DNA from: an uncultured Porphyromonadaceae bacterium
Lineage (GTDB): Bacteria > Bacteroidota > Bacteroidia > Bacteroidales > Muribaculaceae
Reading direction: 5' to 3'
NCBI GenBank assembly: GCA_947427285.1
Contig: CANEHE010000008.1
Location: forward strand, 18,028-82,027
DNA length: 64,000 nucleotides
Positions 54,106 through 63,919 of this stretch are shown piece by piece (position 1 is the first letter of the stretch; every line of letters begins with the position of its first letter). Made by a program: the position numbers and the translations under genes. The notes beneath the pieces are model-generated. The model saw nothing but the letters and a program-made list of their open reading frames with translations. It was not told the origin of the DNA and did not search any database.

Positions 54106-55815
54106 ATGGGAAATACTTTCGAGATGGTGGCCAAGACATTCAAAGGCCTCGAGGAAGTGCTCCGGGACGAACTGATCGCTCTGGGAGCACTCAACGTTGA
54201 GATAGGCCAGCGGATGGTCAGCTTCGAGGGAGACCTCGGGATGATGTACAAGGCAAACCTATGCTGCCGCACAGCCCTGCGGATTCTGAAACCCATCGCC
54301 AAGTTCACGGCTTCCGACACAGATGAGCTCTACGACACCGTGCGCGACTTCGAATGGGAGAAATATCTCACACCAGACTCCACCTTCGCTGTCGACTCCA
54401 CCGTCAACAGCTCCGAATTCACCCACTCGAGATTCGTGACCTATCGGGTGAAAGACGGCATCGTGGATCATTTCAACGACCTCTACAACCGCCGTCCCTC
54501 CATCCGCCTCTCGGGTGCCGATCTGATACTCAACGTACACATCTTCGAAGACCGGGTGACAATATCGCTCGACTCCAGCGGTGAGCCGCTGAGCAAACGC
54601 GGATACCGCACCGAAGCCACACAGGCTCCACTCAACGAGGTGCTTGCCGCCGGAATAATCATGAAGACCGGATGGCGCGGCGACAGCAATTTCGTCGACC
54701 CGATGTGCGGCTCCGGCACATTTTTAGTGGAAGCCGCGCTGATCGCCGCCAACATCAATCCTGGCATCTACCGCGACAGCTTCGCTTTCGAACGCTGGCC
54801 CGACTTCGACCGCGACCTCTTCGAAAGCCTCTACAACGACGACAGCGGTGAACGTGAATTCAAATTCAGGATATACGGCGGCGACATCGACCCGGAGGCA
54901 GTCGCCATCGCACGCGCCAACGTACGCCGTGCGCGTGTCGACTCGATGGTCGACATCGTGTGCCGCCCGTTTGAGGAATGGACCGATGCACCCGAAGCCG
55001 GCATACTCATCACCAATCCCCCTTACGGCGAACGCCTCCGGCCCGACAACATCCTCGCACTCTACAGTTCCATCGGCTCTGTGCTCAAAAAGGAATTCAA
55101 GGGCTACCATGCATGGCTGCTCGGGTATGACGACGAACATTTCGCATCCATCGGGCTGAAACCATCCGTAAAGTTCCCGCTGCTCAACGGATCGCTTGAA
55201 TGCTCACTACGCGAATACGTGCTTTTCGACGGCTCGTATGCCGACTTCAAAAGTGCCGGAGGCACCGTCCACAACGAAGACTTCGACCATGGCGACGATG
55301 TGAAGGTGCGCCACCTATCCGGAAAGGAATGGGAAAAGGAGACCCGGAAATTCAGGCCCGACCGCCAGCACAAAAACACTTTCCACGAAACCGACGATGA
55401 CCGCCAGCCACGCAAATTCCGTCGCGATAGGGGAGAGGACCGGTTCCGCGACCGTGGCGACAGACCCCGCAGATTCGACCGTGATGACCGTCCCCGCCGG
55501 TTTGAACACGACGACAGACCGAAGCGATTCGATCGGGATGACAGACCACGGAACTTTGACCGGGATGACAGACCACGGCGATTCGAACACAACGACCGAC
55601 CCCGACGGTTCGAACATGATGACAGATCGCGGAAATTCGACAGCCGACGTCCGCGAAAAGACCGCGACGGTGCATTCCGAGTCTCAAATTCCGGCCCTTC
55701 GCTTCCCGAATCGTCGGCCACCGTATTCTCACCGGTGCCAATCCGTTCCCGGAAATCATTTCTCAGAAAAATACGCGAACGAAACCAAGATAAAGAGGAA
55801 AATCAATCCGTATGA
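54106..55815 (+). CDS. THUMP-domain class I SAM-dependent RNA methyltransferase with repetitive Arg/Asp-rich C-terminal tail
   Basis: FVDPMCGSGTFLVEAALIAANINPG, ITNPPYGERL; 9-aa repeats near C-terminus. Confidence 0.92.
   Translation: MGNTFEMVAKTFKGLEEVLRDELIALGALNVEIGQRMVSFEGDLGMMYKANLCCRTALRILKPIAKFTASDTDELYDTVRDFEWEKYLTPDSTFAVDSTVNSSEFTHSRFVTYRVKDGIVDHFNDLYNRRPSIRLSGADLILNVHIFEDRVTISLDSSGEPLSKRGYRTEATQAPLNEVLAAGIIMKTGWRGDSNFVDPMCGSGTFLVEAALIAANINPGIYRDSFAFERWPDFDRDLFESLYNDDSGEREFKFRIYGGDIDPEAVAIARANVRRARVDSMVDIVCRPFEEWTDAPEAGILITNPPYGERLRPDNILALYSSIGSVLKKEFKGYHAWLLGYDDEHFASIGLKPSVKFPLLNGSLECSLREYVLFDGSYADFKSAGGTVHNEDFDHGDDVKVRHLSGKEWEKETRKFRPDRQHKNTFHETDDDRQPRKFRRDRGEDRFRDRGDRPRRFDRDDRPRRFEHDDRPKRFDRDDRPRNFDRDDRPRRFEHNDRPRRFEHDDRSRKFDSRRPRKDRDGAFRVSNSGPSLPESSATVFSPVPIRSRKSFLRKIRERNQDKEENQSV
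55441..55665 (+). repeat. Coding tandem repeat, ~27-nt unit (F-[DE]-[RH]-[DN]-D-R-P-R-R)
   Basis: translation FDRDDRPRR FEHDDRPKR FDRDDRPRN FDRDDRPRR FEHNDRPRR FEHDDRSRK. Confidence 0.9.
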
Positions 55816-57092
55816 AAACCAATCTAAAGATATTGCTCCTCGGATCCGGAGGACGGGAATCGGCTCTGGCCTGGAAGATTCTCCAGAGTCCACGGACAGA
55901 AAGACTTTTTGTGGCTCCCGGCAACGCCGGCACACACGAATATAATGTAGATCTCGACATTTCCGATTTCGAAGCCGTCGGCCAGTTTGTGGAAGACAAC
56001 GGCATCGACATGATCGTGGTCGGACCCGAACAGCCGCTTGTCGACGGCATCGCCGACTTTTTCGAAGACCGTCCGGTCAAGGTGATCGGTCCCGGTGCCA
56101 AAGGAGCCGTCCTTGAAGGCAGCAAGGAGTTTGCCAAGGAATTCATGTTCCGGCACGCCATACCGACGGCACGGTTCATGACCGTCACCACCGATACCGT
56201 CGACGAAGGATTCGCTTTCCTTGAGTCGCTCAAACCTCCCTACGTGCTCAAAGCCGACGGACTTGCAGCCGGGAAAGGGGTGATAATCCTCGACTCGCTT
56301 GCCGACGCCAAAGACACCCTGTCCGAAATGCTCGGAGGGATGTTCGGGCAGGCCTCGTCGACGGTGGTCATCGAGGAATTCCTGTCGGGTACGGAATGCT
56401 CCGTGTTTGTAGTCACCGACGGCGAGGACTACCGTATCCTCCCCGTGGCGAAAGACTACAAGCGGGTAGGGGAGGGGGACACCGGACCCAACACCGGCGG
56501 AATGGGAGCCGTAAGTCCCGTTCCGTTTGCCGACGAGAAATTCATGGCCAAAGTGGAGCGACACATCGTGATGCCGACACTGCAGGGTCTTAGAACCGAC
56601 GACATCCCATACAGCGGCTTTCTCTTCATAGGCCTCATGAACGTCGCCGGCGATCCGATGGTGATAGAATACAACGTCCGCATGGGCGATCCGGAGACAG
56701 AAGTGGTCATGCCCCGTATCAAGAGCGACATAGTCGACCTCCTTGAAGGGATCGCCGACAAGACTCTCGCACTGAAGAAACTTGAGACCGATCCCCGGGC
56801 GTGTGTCACCGTGATGACCGTCAGCGGAGGCTATCCCGGACATTATGAGAAGGGAAAGGAGATCACCGGCCTTGACGAAGCTGCCACCGAAGGAGCCATA
56901 TTGTTCCACGCCGGGACACACCGCTCGCCTCTCGGGCAGACTCTCACATCCGGAGGACGTGTGCTAGCATGTTCCGCCTACGGCGCAGACATGGCCGAAG
57001 CCGCGGAAAAGGCCCTTCGCGCGGCTGACCGCGTATCTTTCGAAGGGAAATATTTCAGACACGACATCTCCGACGACATCAGGCCGGTCTGA
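55812..57092 (+). CDS. purD: Phosphoribosylamine--glycine ligase
   Basis: ILLLGSGGRESALAWKI; LKADGLAAGKGVII; NVRMGDPETEVVMPR. Confidence 0.97.
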   Translation: MKTNLKILLLGSGGRESALAWKILQSPRTERLFVAPGNAGTHEYNVDLDISDFEAVGQFVEDNGIDMIVVGPEQPLVDGIADFFEDRPVKVIGPGAKGAVLEGSKEFAKEFMFRHAIPTARFMTVTTDTVDEGFAFLESLKPPYVLKADGLAAGKGVIILDSLADAKDTLSEMLGGMFGQASSTVVIEEFLSGTECSVFVVTDGEDYRILPVAKDYKRVGEGDTGPNTGGMGAVSPVPFADEKFMAKVERHIVMPTLQGLRTDDIPYSGFLFIGLMNVAGDPMVIEYNVRMGDPETEVVMPRIKSDIVDLLEGIADKTLALKKLETDPRACVTVMTVSGGYPGHYEKGKEITGLDEAATEGAILFHAGTHRSPLGQTLTSGGRVLACSAYGADMAEAAEKALRAADRVSFEGKYFRHDISDDIRPV

Positions 57093-57096
57093 AAGG

Positions 57097-58062
57097 ATGA
57101 CAAGGACACCGGTAGGAAAAGGGGGATTGGCGGCGGCACTGACGGTGTTCGCCGTCATGGCCGTGACCGCTTTCACATACGTGCCGGGAAGCGCACCGCC
57201 CCCGCGCACAGGGATCTGCTTTCCCGGCCCGGAGTCGGCCGGACTGACCCCGGTTCTCTCCTGGGCTCTCAATCTTCTGGTTCTGGTGGCCTGTGCATTC
57301 GGACTGATCCTTCTCAACCGCCGTCACATATTCGTCCAGTCGACCGGCATGCTGCTTCCCGCAGCATTTCTGGTCATCACCGCCTCCGTGCCCGCCGACG
57401 TGCAGACCCTCTCCTCCGGCTCCCTTCTGGCAGCCGCAAACCTCTTGTCGCTCAATCTCCTCTTCGGATGCCGCGAAAACGCCAACAACACCTACCGCCT
57501 GTTCGCCATCGCCTCATTGCTCTCGCTCGGCTCCACGTTTCAAGCGGCTTTCATACCGTTTGCCGCAGCCTTCATGCTGGCCGCTCTGGCCATAAAAGCC
57601 ATGAAATCCCGTGAAGCCGTCGCATTCCTGATCGGACTGATCTCCCCGTATTGGGCTATTTTCGGACTCGGAATCGCCGGCCTGTCCGACATCACCCCGC
57701 AGAATCCGTTCTATTTCCCCGACGAGGTGTCGGTGGAATTTTTCGCCATAGCCGGACCGGTGGCTGTCACCGCGATATGGACACTTCTGACCGGATTCTC
57801 AAACTCCCTGAAACTTCTCAAGGCCAACTCCACCGTCCGTGCCTACAATATGGTGATCACCCTTATCGGTGTCACCTCCATGCTCGGCTGCCTCTTCTGC
57901 TTCTCCTCCCTCACGGCATACATCCCCACACTGGCCATAGCCGCCGCCACCCAGCTGGCAAACGCATTCGCGCTGAGGCAGAGCGAATCCTCTCCCGCGC
58001 TACCTCTCATTCTCCTTCTCGTCTACATCGCTTTCTTCCTCCTCTCCGCCCATCTGATATGA
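57097..58062 (+). CDS. Hypothetical polytopic membrane protein
   Basis: many hydrophobic helices; translationally coupled to pdxB. Confidence 0.7.
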   Translation: MTRTPVGKGGLAAALTVFAVMAVTAFTYVPGSAPPPRTGICFPGPESAGLTPVLSWALNLLVLVACAFGLILLNRRHIFVQSTGMLLPAAFLVITASVPADVQTLSSGSLLAAANLLSLNLLFGCRENANNTYRLFAIASLLSLGSTFQAAFIPFAAAFMLAALAIKAMKSREAVAFLIGLISPYWAIFGLGIAGLSDITPQNPFYFPDEVSVEFFAIAGPVAVTAIWTLLTGFSNSLKLLKANSTVRAYNMVITLIGVTSMLGCLFCFSSLTAYIPTLAIAAATQLANAFALRQSESSPALPLILLLVYIAFFLLSAHLI

Positions 58063-59093
58063 CACCAAGAATAATCGTCGACGACAACATACCTTTCATC
58101 AAGGGGCGTCTCGAACCTTTCGCCGAAGTGGTCTACGCCGACCAGTTCGGCTTCACTCCCCCCATAGTGGCCGATGCCGACGCCATGATCATCCGGACCC
58201 GCACACGATGCGACGAGGCACTCCTCCGCGATTCGAAAGTGCGGTTTATCGCCACAGCCACAATCGGTATGGACCAGTTCGACCTTCCCTGGTGCCGTCA
58301 GGCCGGTATCGAATGCCGCAACTCCCCCGGCTGCAATGCGCCGGGAGTGGCGCAATACGTCTGGTCGGCATTGCTCCGTTCGGGATTCGATCCCTCGCGC
58401 CACACACTCGGAGTGGTCGGACACGGCAACGTCGGATCGATCGTCGCCGACTGGGGACGGATGCTCGGAGCCGAGGTTCTTGTCAGCGATCCTCCGAAAG
58501 CCGAAGACGGCACACTTATATGTGACGACACACCTCTCGACGATCTGTTGAGGCGATCCGATGCCGTGACCCTGCACACACCTCTTGTCCGTACAGGCGC
58601 ACACCCGACATTCCATCTGATAGGGGAGAGGGAACTGGAGATTATGCGTCCCGGGGCCATTCTCGTCAACGCCGCCCGCGGTCCGGTCGCCGACAATCAG
58701 GCTCTTCTCCGCACTGTCACCTCCAGACATGTACGGGCCATCATCGACACATGGGAAGGTGAGCCCAGACTCGACACCCGCCTTCTGGAAAAAGTGGAGA
58801 TAGGCACTTTCCACATCGCCGGATACTCCCTTGAAGGGAAACAGCGTGCCACAAGAATGGTGCTTGAAGCAGCAGGGGAGTGGTTCGGATTCTCGCCGGA
58901 CATCTCCGGCCTCGCCCCGGCATGGAGAGAACCGCTTTCGATTGATCCCGCAGAAATACTCCGCTCATACAATCCCTTGGACGACACCGCACCGCTCAAA
59001 GCCGACCCTGCGGCCTTCGATATCCTGCGCGCAAACTATCGGTTCCGGAAGGAACCGGATTTCATGCATCAGGGTTCAGATATCAGGTTTTAG
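58059..59093 (+). CDS. pdxB: Erythronate-4-phosphate dehydrogenase
   Basis: IIVDDNIPFIKGRLEPFAEVVYAD; TLGVVGHGNVGSIVADWGRMLGAEVL; start at ATGA overlap rather than ORF-track 57651. Confidence 0.93.
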   Translation: MTPRIIVDDNIPFIKGRLEPFAEVVYADQFGFTPPIVADADAMIIRTRTRCDEALLRDSKVRFIATATIGMDQFDLPWCRQAGIECRNSPGCNAPGVAQYVWSALLRSGFDPSRHTLGVVGHGNVGSIVADWGRMLGAEVLVSDPPKAEDGTLICDDTPLDDLLRRSDAVTLHTPLVRTGAHPTFHLIGERELEIMRPGAILVNAARGPVADNQALLRTVTSRHVRAIIDTWEGEPRLDTRLLEKVEIGTFHIAGYSLEGKQRATRMVLEAAGEWFGFSPDISGLAPAWREPLSIDPAEILRSYNPLDDTAPLKADPAAFDILRANYRFRKEPDFMHQGSDIRF

Positions 59094-59152
59094 ATATCAG
59101 GTGTCAGAACCTAAGGACCTAATGCCTAACGCCTAAAACCTAATTTTCAGAT

Positions 59153-59839
59153 ATGGGAAAGCAGAAGAAAAAATACTATACCGTATGGATCGGACGGGAG
59201 ACCGGTGTCTTCGACGACTGGGAAGATGCCCGCGAACAGGTCGAGGGTTTTCCCGGCGCACGGTATAGGTCGTTCAATTCCGCAGCCGAGGCAGCCGAAG
59301 CATTCCGCGACGGTCCCGACGCATCTCCGGCCTCGCTCGGATCGCTGGTGATCAACGCCCGGTCACACGGAAAACCACAGACCGACGCCGACCGTCTTCT
59401 CACCCTCAACGAACAGAAACGCCACTTCCCGGAAATCGATCCCGAAGCCTGGGCCGTCGACGCCTCCTGTCTCGGAAATCCAGGCACCATGGAATACCAG
59501 TGCATCGACCTGGCGACCGGAGCCAGAGTATTCCACTTCGGCCCCGTGCAACGCTCCACCAACAATATCGGTGAATTTCTCGCCATAGTCCACGCCCTGT
59601 CACTCATGTATCAGCGCGGCGAACGACATACCATCTATTCCGACTCACGTACAGCCCTTGCGTGGCTCCGTAAAAAGACAGCCAACACAAAACTGACCCC
59701 GGAGAAGGGAAATCCGAAAGTGAGCGAACTGCTGCGGAGAGCCGAGATATGGCTCCGCACACATCCCACAGACATACCTGTCAGAAAATGGCAGACAGAG
59801 ATATGGGGCGAGATTCCAGCCGACTTCGGACGCAAATGA
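59153..59839 (+). CDS. Ribonuclease H with N-terminal viroplasmin-like domain
   Basis: KKKYYTVWIGRETGVFDDWEDAREQVEGFPGARYRSF; YSDSRTALAWLRKK. Confidence 0.88.
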   Translation: MGKQKKKYYTVWIGRETGVFDDWEDAREQVEGFPGARYRSFNSAAEAAEAFRDGPDASPASLGSLVINARSHGKPQTDADRLLTLNEQKRHFPEIDPEAWAVDASCLGNPGTMEYQCIDLATGARVFHFGPVQRSTNNIGEFLAIVHALSLMYQRGERHTIYSDSRTALAWLRKKTANTKLTPEKGNPKVSELLRRAEIWLRTHPTDIPVRKWQTEIWGEIPADFGRK

Positions 59840-60783
59840 CCCCCGAGGAGATACACCGCGCCATCACCGACACAGGAGCCGTCGCCGTGGGATTCGCGGA
59901 AGCCGGACCGGTCGATCCGGACGTCGCCGCACAGTTCTCCCGATGGCTGTCCGGCGGCATGCATGCCGGAATGGAATGGCTCGTCCGACACGAAGAACTT
60001 CGCAAGGACCCCCGGAATCTGCTACCGGACACACAAACGGTGATCTGCGCCGCATATCCCTACTTCCAGCCGCGACGACGGGCCCCCGGTCTTCCGCAGA
60101 TCTCGATGTATGCCTACGGAAAAGACTACCACGACGTGATACGCAAACGCCTGCGCCCCGTATGCCGCCGCATGGAGGAAGCCACCGGCTGCGCCACACG
60201 CATCTGCGTCGACTCCGCCCCGATTCCGGAACGCTACTGGGCTCTCCGGGCAGGCATCGGACTACTCGGCGACAACGGCACCGTCATCATCGACGGCTAC
60301 GGCAGCTTCGTATTCCTGTGCGAGATACTGACCACACTCCGGCTTCCGCCCGATCCCCCCTCCCACCACAGATGCTCACATTGCGGACGATGCCGCGACG
60401 CATGTCCCGGACACGCCATCCTTCCCGACGCCACCCTCTGCAGCACCCGCTGCATGTCATATCTCACCATCGAACACGACGGCGAACTTCCGCAGACCAC
60501 AGCCCGCTCCCTCTACGGATGCGACATCTGCCAGACAGTCTGCCCGCACAATTCCGTTGCCGACCCAACTCTCATCCTTCCCGAATTTCTCCCCTCGCAT
60601 CCCTCCGTCCTCACCCTCACAGCCCGGCAGGCAAGAGAGATGACCGGACCGGAATGGGACACATTCACCGCGGGCACAGCCATGCGACGCTCCCGTCGCC
60701 TGATGCCCCGAAACGCCCGTCATCTGCCGCCCGACGACCTCTCTCCACACGGCGACATCATACCCATTCCGCACAGAGAATGA
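59836..60783 (+). CDS. queG: Epoxyqueuosine reductase
   Basis: CGRCRDACPGHAI, YGCDICQTVCPHN; start at ATGA overlap (MTPEEIHR). Confidence 0.93.
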   Translation: MTPEEIHRAITDTGAVAVGFAEAGPVDPDVAAQFSRWLSGGMHAGMEWLVRHEELRKDPRNLLPDTQTVICAAYPYFQPRRRAPGLPQISMYAYGKDYHDVIRKRLRPVCRRMEEATGCATRICVDSAPIPERYWALRAGIGLLGDNGTVIIDGYGSFVFLCEILTTLRLPPDPPSHHRCSHCGRCRDACPGHAILPDATLCSTRCMSYLTIEHDGELPQTTARSLYGCDICQTVCPHNSVADPTLILPEFLPSHPSVLTLTARQAREMTGPEWDTFTAGTAMRRSRRLMPRNARHLPPDDLSPHGDIIPIPHRE

Positions 60784-60820
60784 AAAATATGCTGTAAAAC
60801 ATAAATAAAGACAACAATAC

Positions 60821-60844
60821 TTTGCAAAAAAATCACTACTTTTG
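60821..60844 (+). promoter_or_regulatory. Promoter upstream of kor-type operon
   Basis: TTTG and TACTTTTG boxes (spacing short, 12 nt; alternative -33 possible). Confidence 0.4.
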
Positions 60845-60928
60845 TGCGGAAATTCTATGGGCCGCCACAAAGGCCGTCCATACCATACTTACACGAACTA
60901 ACAAAAACTTAAATCAATACTCATAGAA

Positions 60929-61159
60929 ATGGCAAAAGTTAAAGGAGCAATCACCGTCAACGTCGAAAGATGCAAAGGTTGCAATCTCTGCGTGGTCGCT
61001 TGCCCGACCAACACCCTGGCACTTCAGCCCAACGAAGTGAACGACCGTGGATACCACTACGCCTACATGGCAAATCCCGACAACTGCACAGGCTGCTGCT
61101 CTTGCGCATGGGTATGCCCCGACGCCTGCATCGAGGTCTACCGCGTAAAGGTAGACTGA
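60929..61159 (+). CDS. 2[4Fe-4S] ferredoxin-type subunit
   Basis: CKGCNLCVVACP and CTGCCSCAWVCP. Confidence 0.93.
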   Translation: MAKVKGAITVNVERCKGCNLCVVACPTNTLALQPNEVNDRGYHYAYMANPDNCTGCCSCAWVCPDACIEVYRVKVD

Positions 61160-61244
61160 CCTTCCGGCATTGCCGCATACGAATCAATCCAAACCTGACT
61201 AACGAATCTTTTTCTAACCGAAATCTAACACACTTGACAGAAAT

Positions 61245-62330
61245 ATGAAAGAAGAGGTAAGATTAATGAAGGGCAACGAGGCCATAGCCCACGCCGCAAT
61301 CCGCTTCGGATTCGATGGCTACTTCGGCTACCCTATCACACCTCAGTCCGAGGTGCTCGAGACTCTTGAAGAGCTCATGCCCTGGGAAACGACCGGAATG
61401 GTCGTGCTCCAGGCAGAATCGGAAGTGGCCGCCATCAACATGGTCTACGGAGGCGCGGCTTCCGGAAAAGCCGTCATGACCTCATCGTCGTCGCCCGGCG
61501 TCAGCCTCAAGCAGGAAGGCATCTCATACATCGCCGCCGCATCGCTGCCCGCGCTCATCCTCAACGTAATGCGCGGAGGCCCGGGCCTCGGCACAATCCA
61601 GCCCTCGCAGGCCGACTACTTCCAGGCCACAAAGGGAGGCGGACATGGTGACTACCACCTCATCGTCCTCGCACCCTCCACAGTCCAGGAGATGGTCGAC
61701 TTCGTCGGACTCGGAATGGACCTCGCATTCAAATATACAAACCCCGCCATGATCCTCGCCGACGGCATCGTAGGCCAGATGATGGAGAAGGTTGTCCTTC
61801 CCGAACAGCGTCCGCGCCGCACCGAGGAGGAGATCCGCAGACAGTGCCCCTGGGCTGCCGACGGCCGCAAAGACAGCCGCAAGCGCAACGTGATCACATC
61901 GCTGGAGCTTGAATCCTCACGCATGGAGATCATCAACCACCAGCTTCAGGCACGCTACCGCGAGATCGAGAAAAACGAGACCCGCTGGGAAGAGATCGAC
62001 GTAGAAGGAGCTGACTACCTCATCGTGGCCTTCGGTTCGATCGCACGCATCTGCGACAAGGCAAAAGAGCTTGCAGCCGAAAAAGGAATCAAAGTCGGCA
62101 TCGTCCGCCCCATCACCCTCTGGCCCTTCCCGTCGGAAGCCATCCGCAAAGCCGCCGAAGGCAAGAAAGGCGTGCTCTGCGTAGAGCTCAACGCAGGCCA
62201 GATGATCGAGGACGTACGCCTCGCCATCCACGACTCACTTCCCGTAGAGCACTTCGGCCGTCTCGGCGGTATCATCCCCAGCCCGGACGAAGTGGTAACA
62301 GCTCTTGAGGAGAAGCTCATCAACAAGTAA
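61245..62330 (+). CDS. 2-oxoacid:ferredoxin oxidoreductase alpha subunit (VorB/KorA-like)
   Basis: LMKGNEAIAHAAIRFGFDGYFGYPITPQSEVLETL. Confidence 0.93.
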   Translation: MKEEVRLMKGNEAIAHAAIRFGFDGYFGYPITPQSEVLETLEELMPWETTGMVVLQAESEVAAINMVYGGAASGKAVMTSSSSPGVSLKQEGISYIAAASLPALILNVMRGGPGLGTIQPSQADYFQATKGGGHGDYHLIVLAPSTVQEMVDFVGLGMDLAFKYTNPAMILADGIVGQMMEKVVLPEQRPRRTEEEIRRQCPWAADGRKDSRKRNVITSLELESSRMEIINHQLQARYREIEKNETRWEEIDVEGADYLIVAFGSIARICDKAKELAAEKGIKVGIVRPITLWPFPSEAIRKAAEGKKGVLCVELNAGQMIEDVRLAIHDSLPVEHFGRLGGIIPSPDEVVTALEEKLINK

Positions 62331-62361
62331 TAATACTTACTTAAAATCCTAAATCGAACCA

Positions 62362-63123
62362 ATGGAAATCCAAGATATAATCCGTCCGGAGAACAAGGTT
62401 TACTCAAAACCTGAGCTTCTCGATGAAGTCCACATGCACTACTGCCCGGGGTGCTCCCACGGCGTGATCCATAAGCTCCTCGCCGAAGTGATCGCCGAAA
62501 TGGGCCTCACAGACAAGACCATCGGCGTATCGCCGGTAGGATGCGCCGTGTTCGCATACAATTACATCGACGTAGACTGGGTGGAAGCCGCCCACGGTCG
62601 CGCACCGGCCGTAGCCACCGCCGTGAGCCGCCTCTGGCCCGAGAACGTAGTGTTCACATACCAGGGCGACGGCGACATGTCGGCCATCGGCACAGCCGAG
62701 TCGATCCACGCCGCCAACCGTGGCGAGAACATCGTGATGGTATTCGTCAACAACGCCATCTACGGCATGACCGGCGGTCAGATGGCACCGACAACCCTTG
62801 TCGGCCAGAAAACCGCCACAACCCCCTACGGACGCCGCATCGACCTCAACGGACATCCCCTTGAGATCACAAACCTCATGGCGATCCTCGACGGCACATG
62901 CTACGTGACACGCCAGTCCGTACACACTCCCGCCAACGTGCGCAAGACCAAAGCCGCCCTTAAGAAAGCATTCGAGAACGCCCTCGCGAAGAAAGGCACT
63001 TCCGTGGTCGAGGTCGTAGCCACCTGCAACTCCGGCTGGAAGATGAGCCCCGAGAAGTCAAACGAGTGGATGGCCGAGCACATGTTCGCCAAATATCCCC
63101 TCGGAGACCTCAAAAACGAGTAA
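62362..63123 (+). CDS. 2-oxoacid:ferredoxin oxidoreductase beta subunit (TPP-binding, KorB-like)
   Basis: HYCPGCSHGVIHKLLAEVI; GDGDMSAIGTAESIHAANRGENIVMVFVNNAIYGMTGGQ. Confidence 0.95.
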   Translation: MEIQDIIRPENKVYSKPELLDEVHMHYCPGCSHGVIHKLLAEVIAEMGLTDKTIGVSPVGCAVFAYNYIDVDWVEAAHGRAPAVATAVSRLWPENVVFTYQGDGDMSAIGTAESIHAANRGENIVMVFVNNAIYGMTGGQMAPTTLVGQKTATTPYGRRIDLNGHPLEITNLMAILDGTCYVTRQSVHTPANVRKTKAALKKAFENALAKKGTSVVEVVATCNSGWKMSPEKSNEWMAEHMFAKYPLGDLKNE

Positions 63124-63164
63124 GTCCGACACTTCTCTAACCTTCAAATCAAAACCAAAAAGCA

Positions 63165-63707
63165 ATGAAAGAAGAAATCATCATAGCAGGCTTCGGAGGA
63201 CAGGGAGTGCTGTCCATGGGCAAAATCCTCGCATACTCCGGCCTCATGGACGACAAGGAAGTCACCTGGATGCCCTCATACGGCCCTGAGCAGCGCGGAG
63301 GCACCGCAAACGTCACCGTGATTCTCTCCGACGAGAAAATCTCGTCGCCTGTACTCGACAAATATGACATCGTCATCGCGCTCAACCAGCAGAGCCTCGA
63401 CAAGTTCGCCCCCAAGGTGAAACCCGGCGGCATACTCATATTCGACACCAACGGCATCCACAACCGTCCCACACGCACCGACATCGACATCTACCCGATC
63501 GACGCGATGGACGCCACTCTTGAAATCGGCAACTCCAAGGCATACAACATGGTTGTGATGGGTGCCCTTCTGGAAGCCATGCCATACAAGCTCCCGATGG
63601 AGAACGTGATCAAGGGTCTGAAGAAATCGCTCCCCGAGCGTCACCACAAACTGATCCCCCTCAACGAGAAAGCCATCGAGAAAGGACGCGAGATCCTCAA
63701 GAAATAA
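63165..63707 (+). CDS. 2-oxoacid:acceptor oxidoreductase gamma subunit
   Basis: EIIIAGFGGQGVLSMGKILAYSG; SYGPEQRGGTANVTV. Confidence 0.95.
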   Translation: MKEEIIIAGFGGQGVLSMGKILAYSGLMDDKEVTWMPSYGPEQRGGTANVTVILSDEKISSPVLDKYDIVIALNQQSLDKFAPKVKPGGILIFDTNGIHNRPTRTDIDIYPIDAMDATLEIGNSKAYNMVVMGALLEAMPYKLPMENVIKGLKKSLPERHHKLIPLNEKAIEKGREILKK

Positions 63708-63737
63708 GGAATCCGATTCTCATCGACAACAGTTCTC

Positions 63738-63775
63738 AGAAGGCGTCTGACGGTCTCGCACCGCAGACGCCTTCT
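63738..63775 (+). terminator. Terminator of oxidoreductase operon
   Basis: AGAAGGCGTCTG...CAGACGCCTTCT perfect 12-bp stem. Confidence 0.8.
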
Positions 63776-63809
63776 TCATAAGATTTAATGTAAAAAATAG
63801 TTAACAGAC

Positions 63810-63841
63810 TTGTTTCTGCCACTTCTGAATGTTTATCTTTG
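63810..63841 (+). promoter_or_regulatory. Promoter of a transcript running off the window end
   Basis: TTG-21 nt-TATCTTTG. Confidence 0.55.
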
Positions 63842-63919
63842 CAAAAAACTCCATAGACCATTTAATTTTAACCACAAAAAGAGATGATTTATCTGACTCC
63901 GGGAATTTCCAATTCCCTT

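Noticed and set aside
55104-55721. Repetitive minus-strand ORF (CSNRRGRS... repeats)
   Set aside because: Mirror of the sense-strand repeat tail of the RNA methyltransferase, not an independent gene.
55824-56921. 365-aa minus-strand ORF over purD
   Set aside because: Shadow ORF opposite purD.
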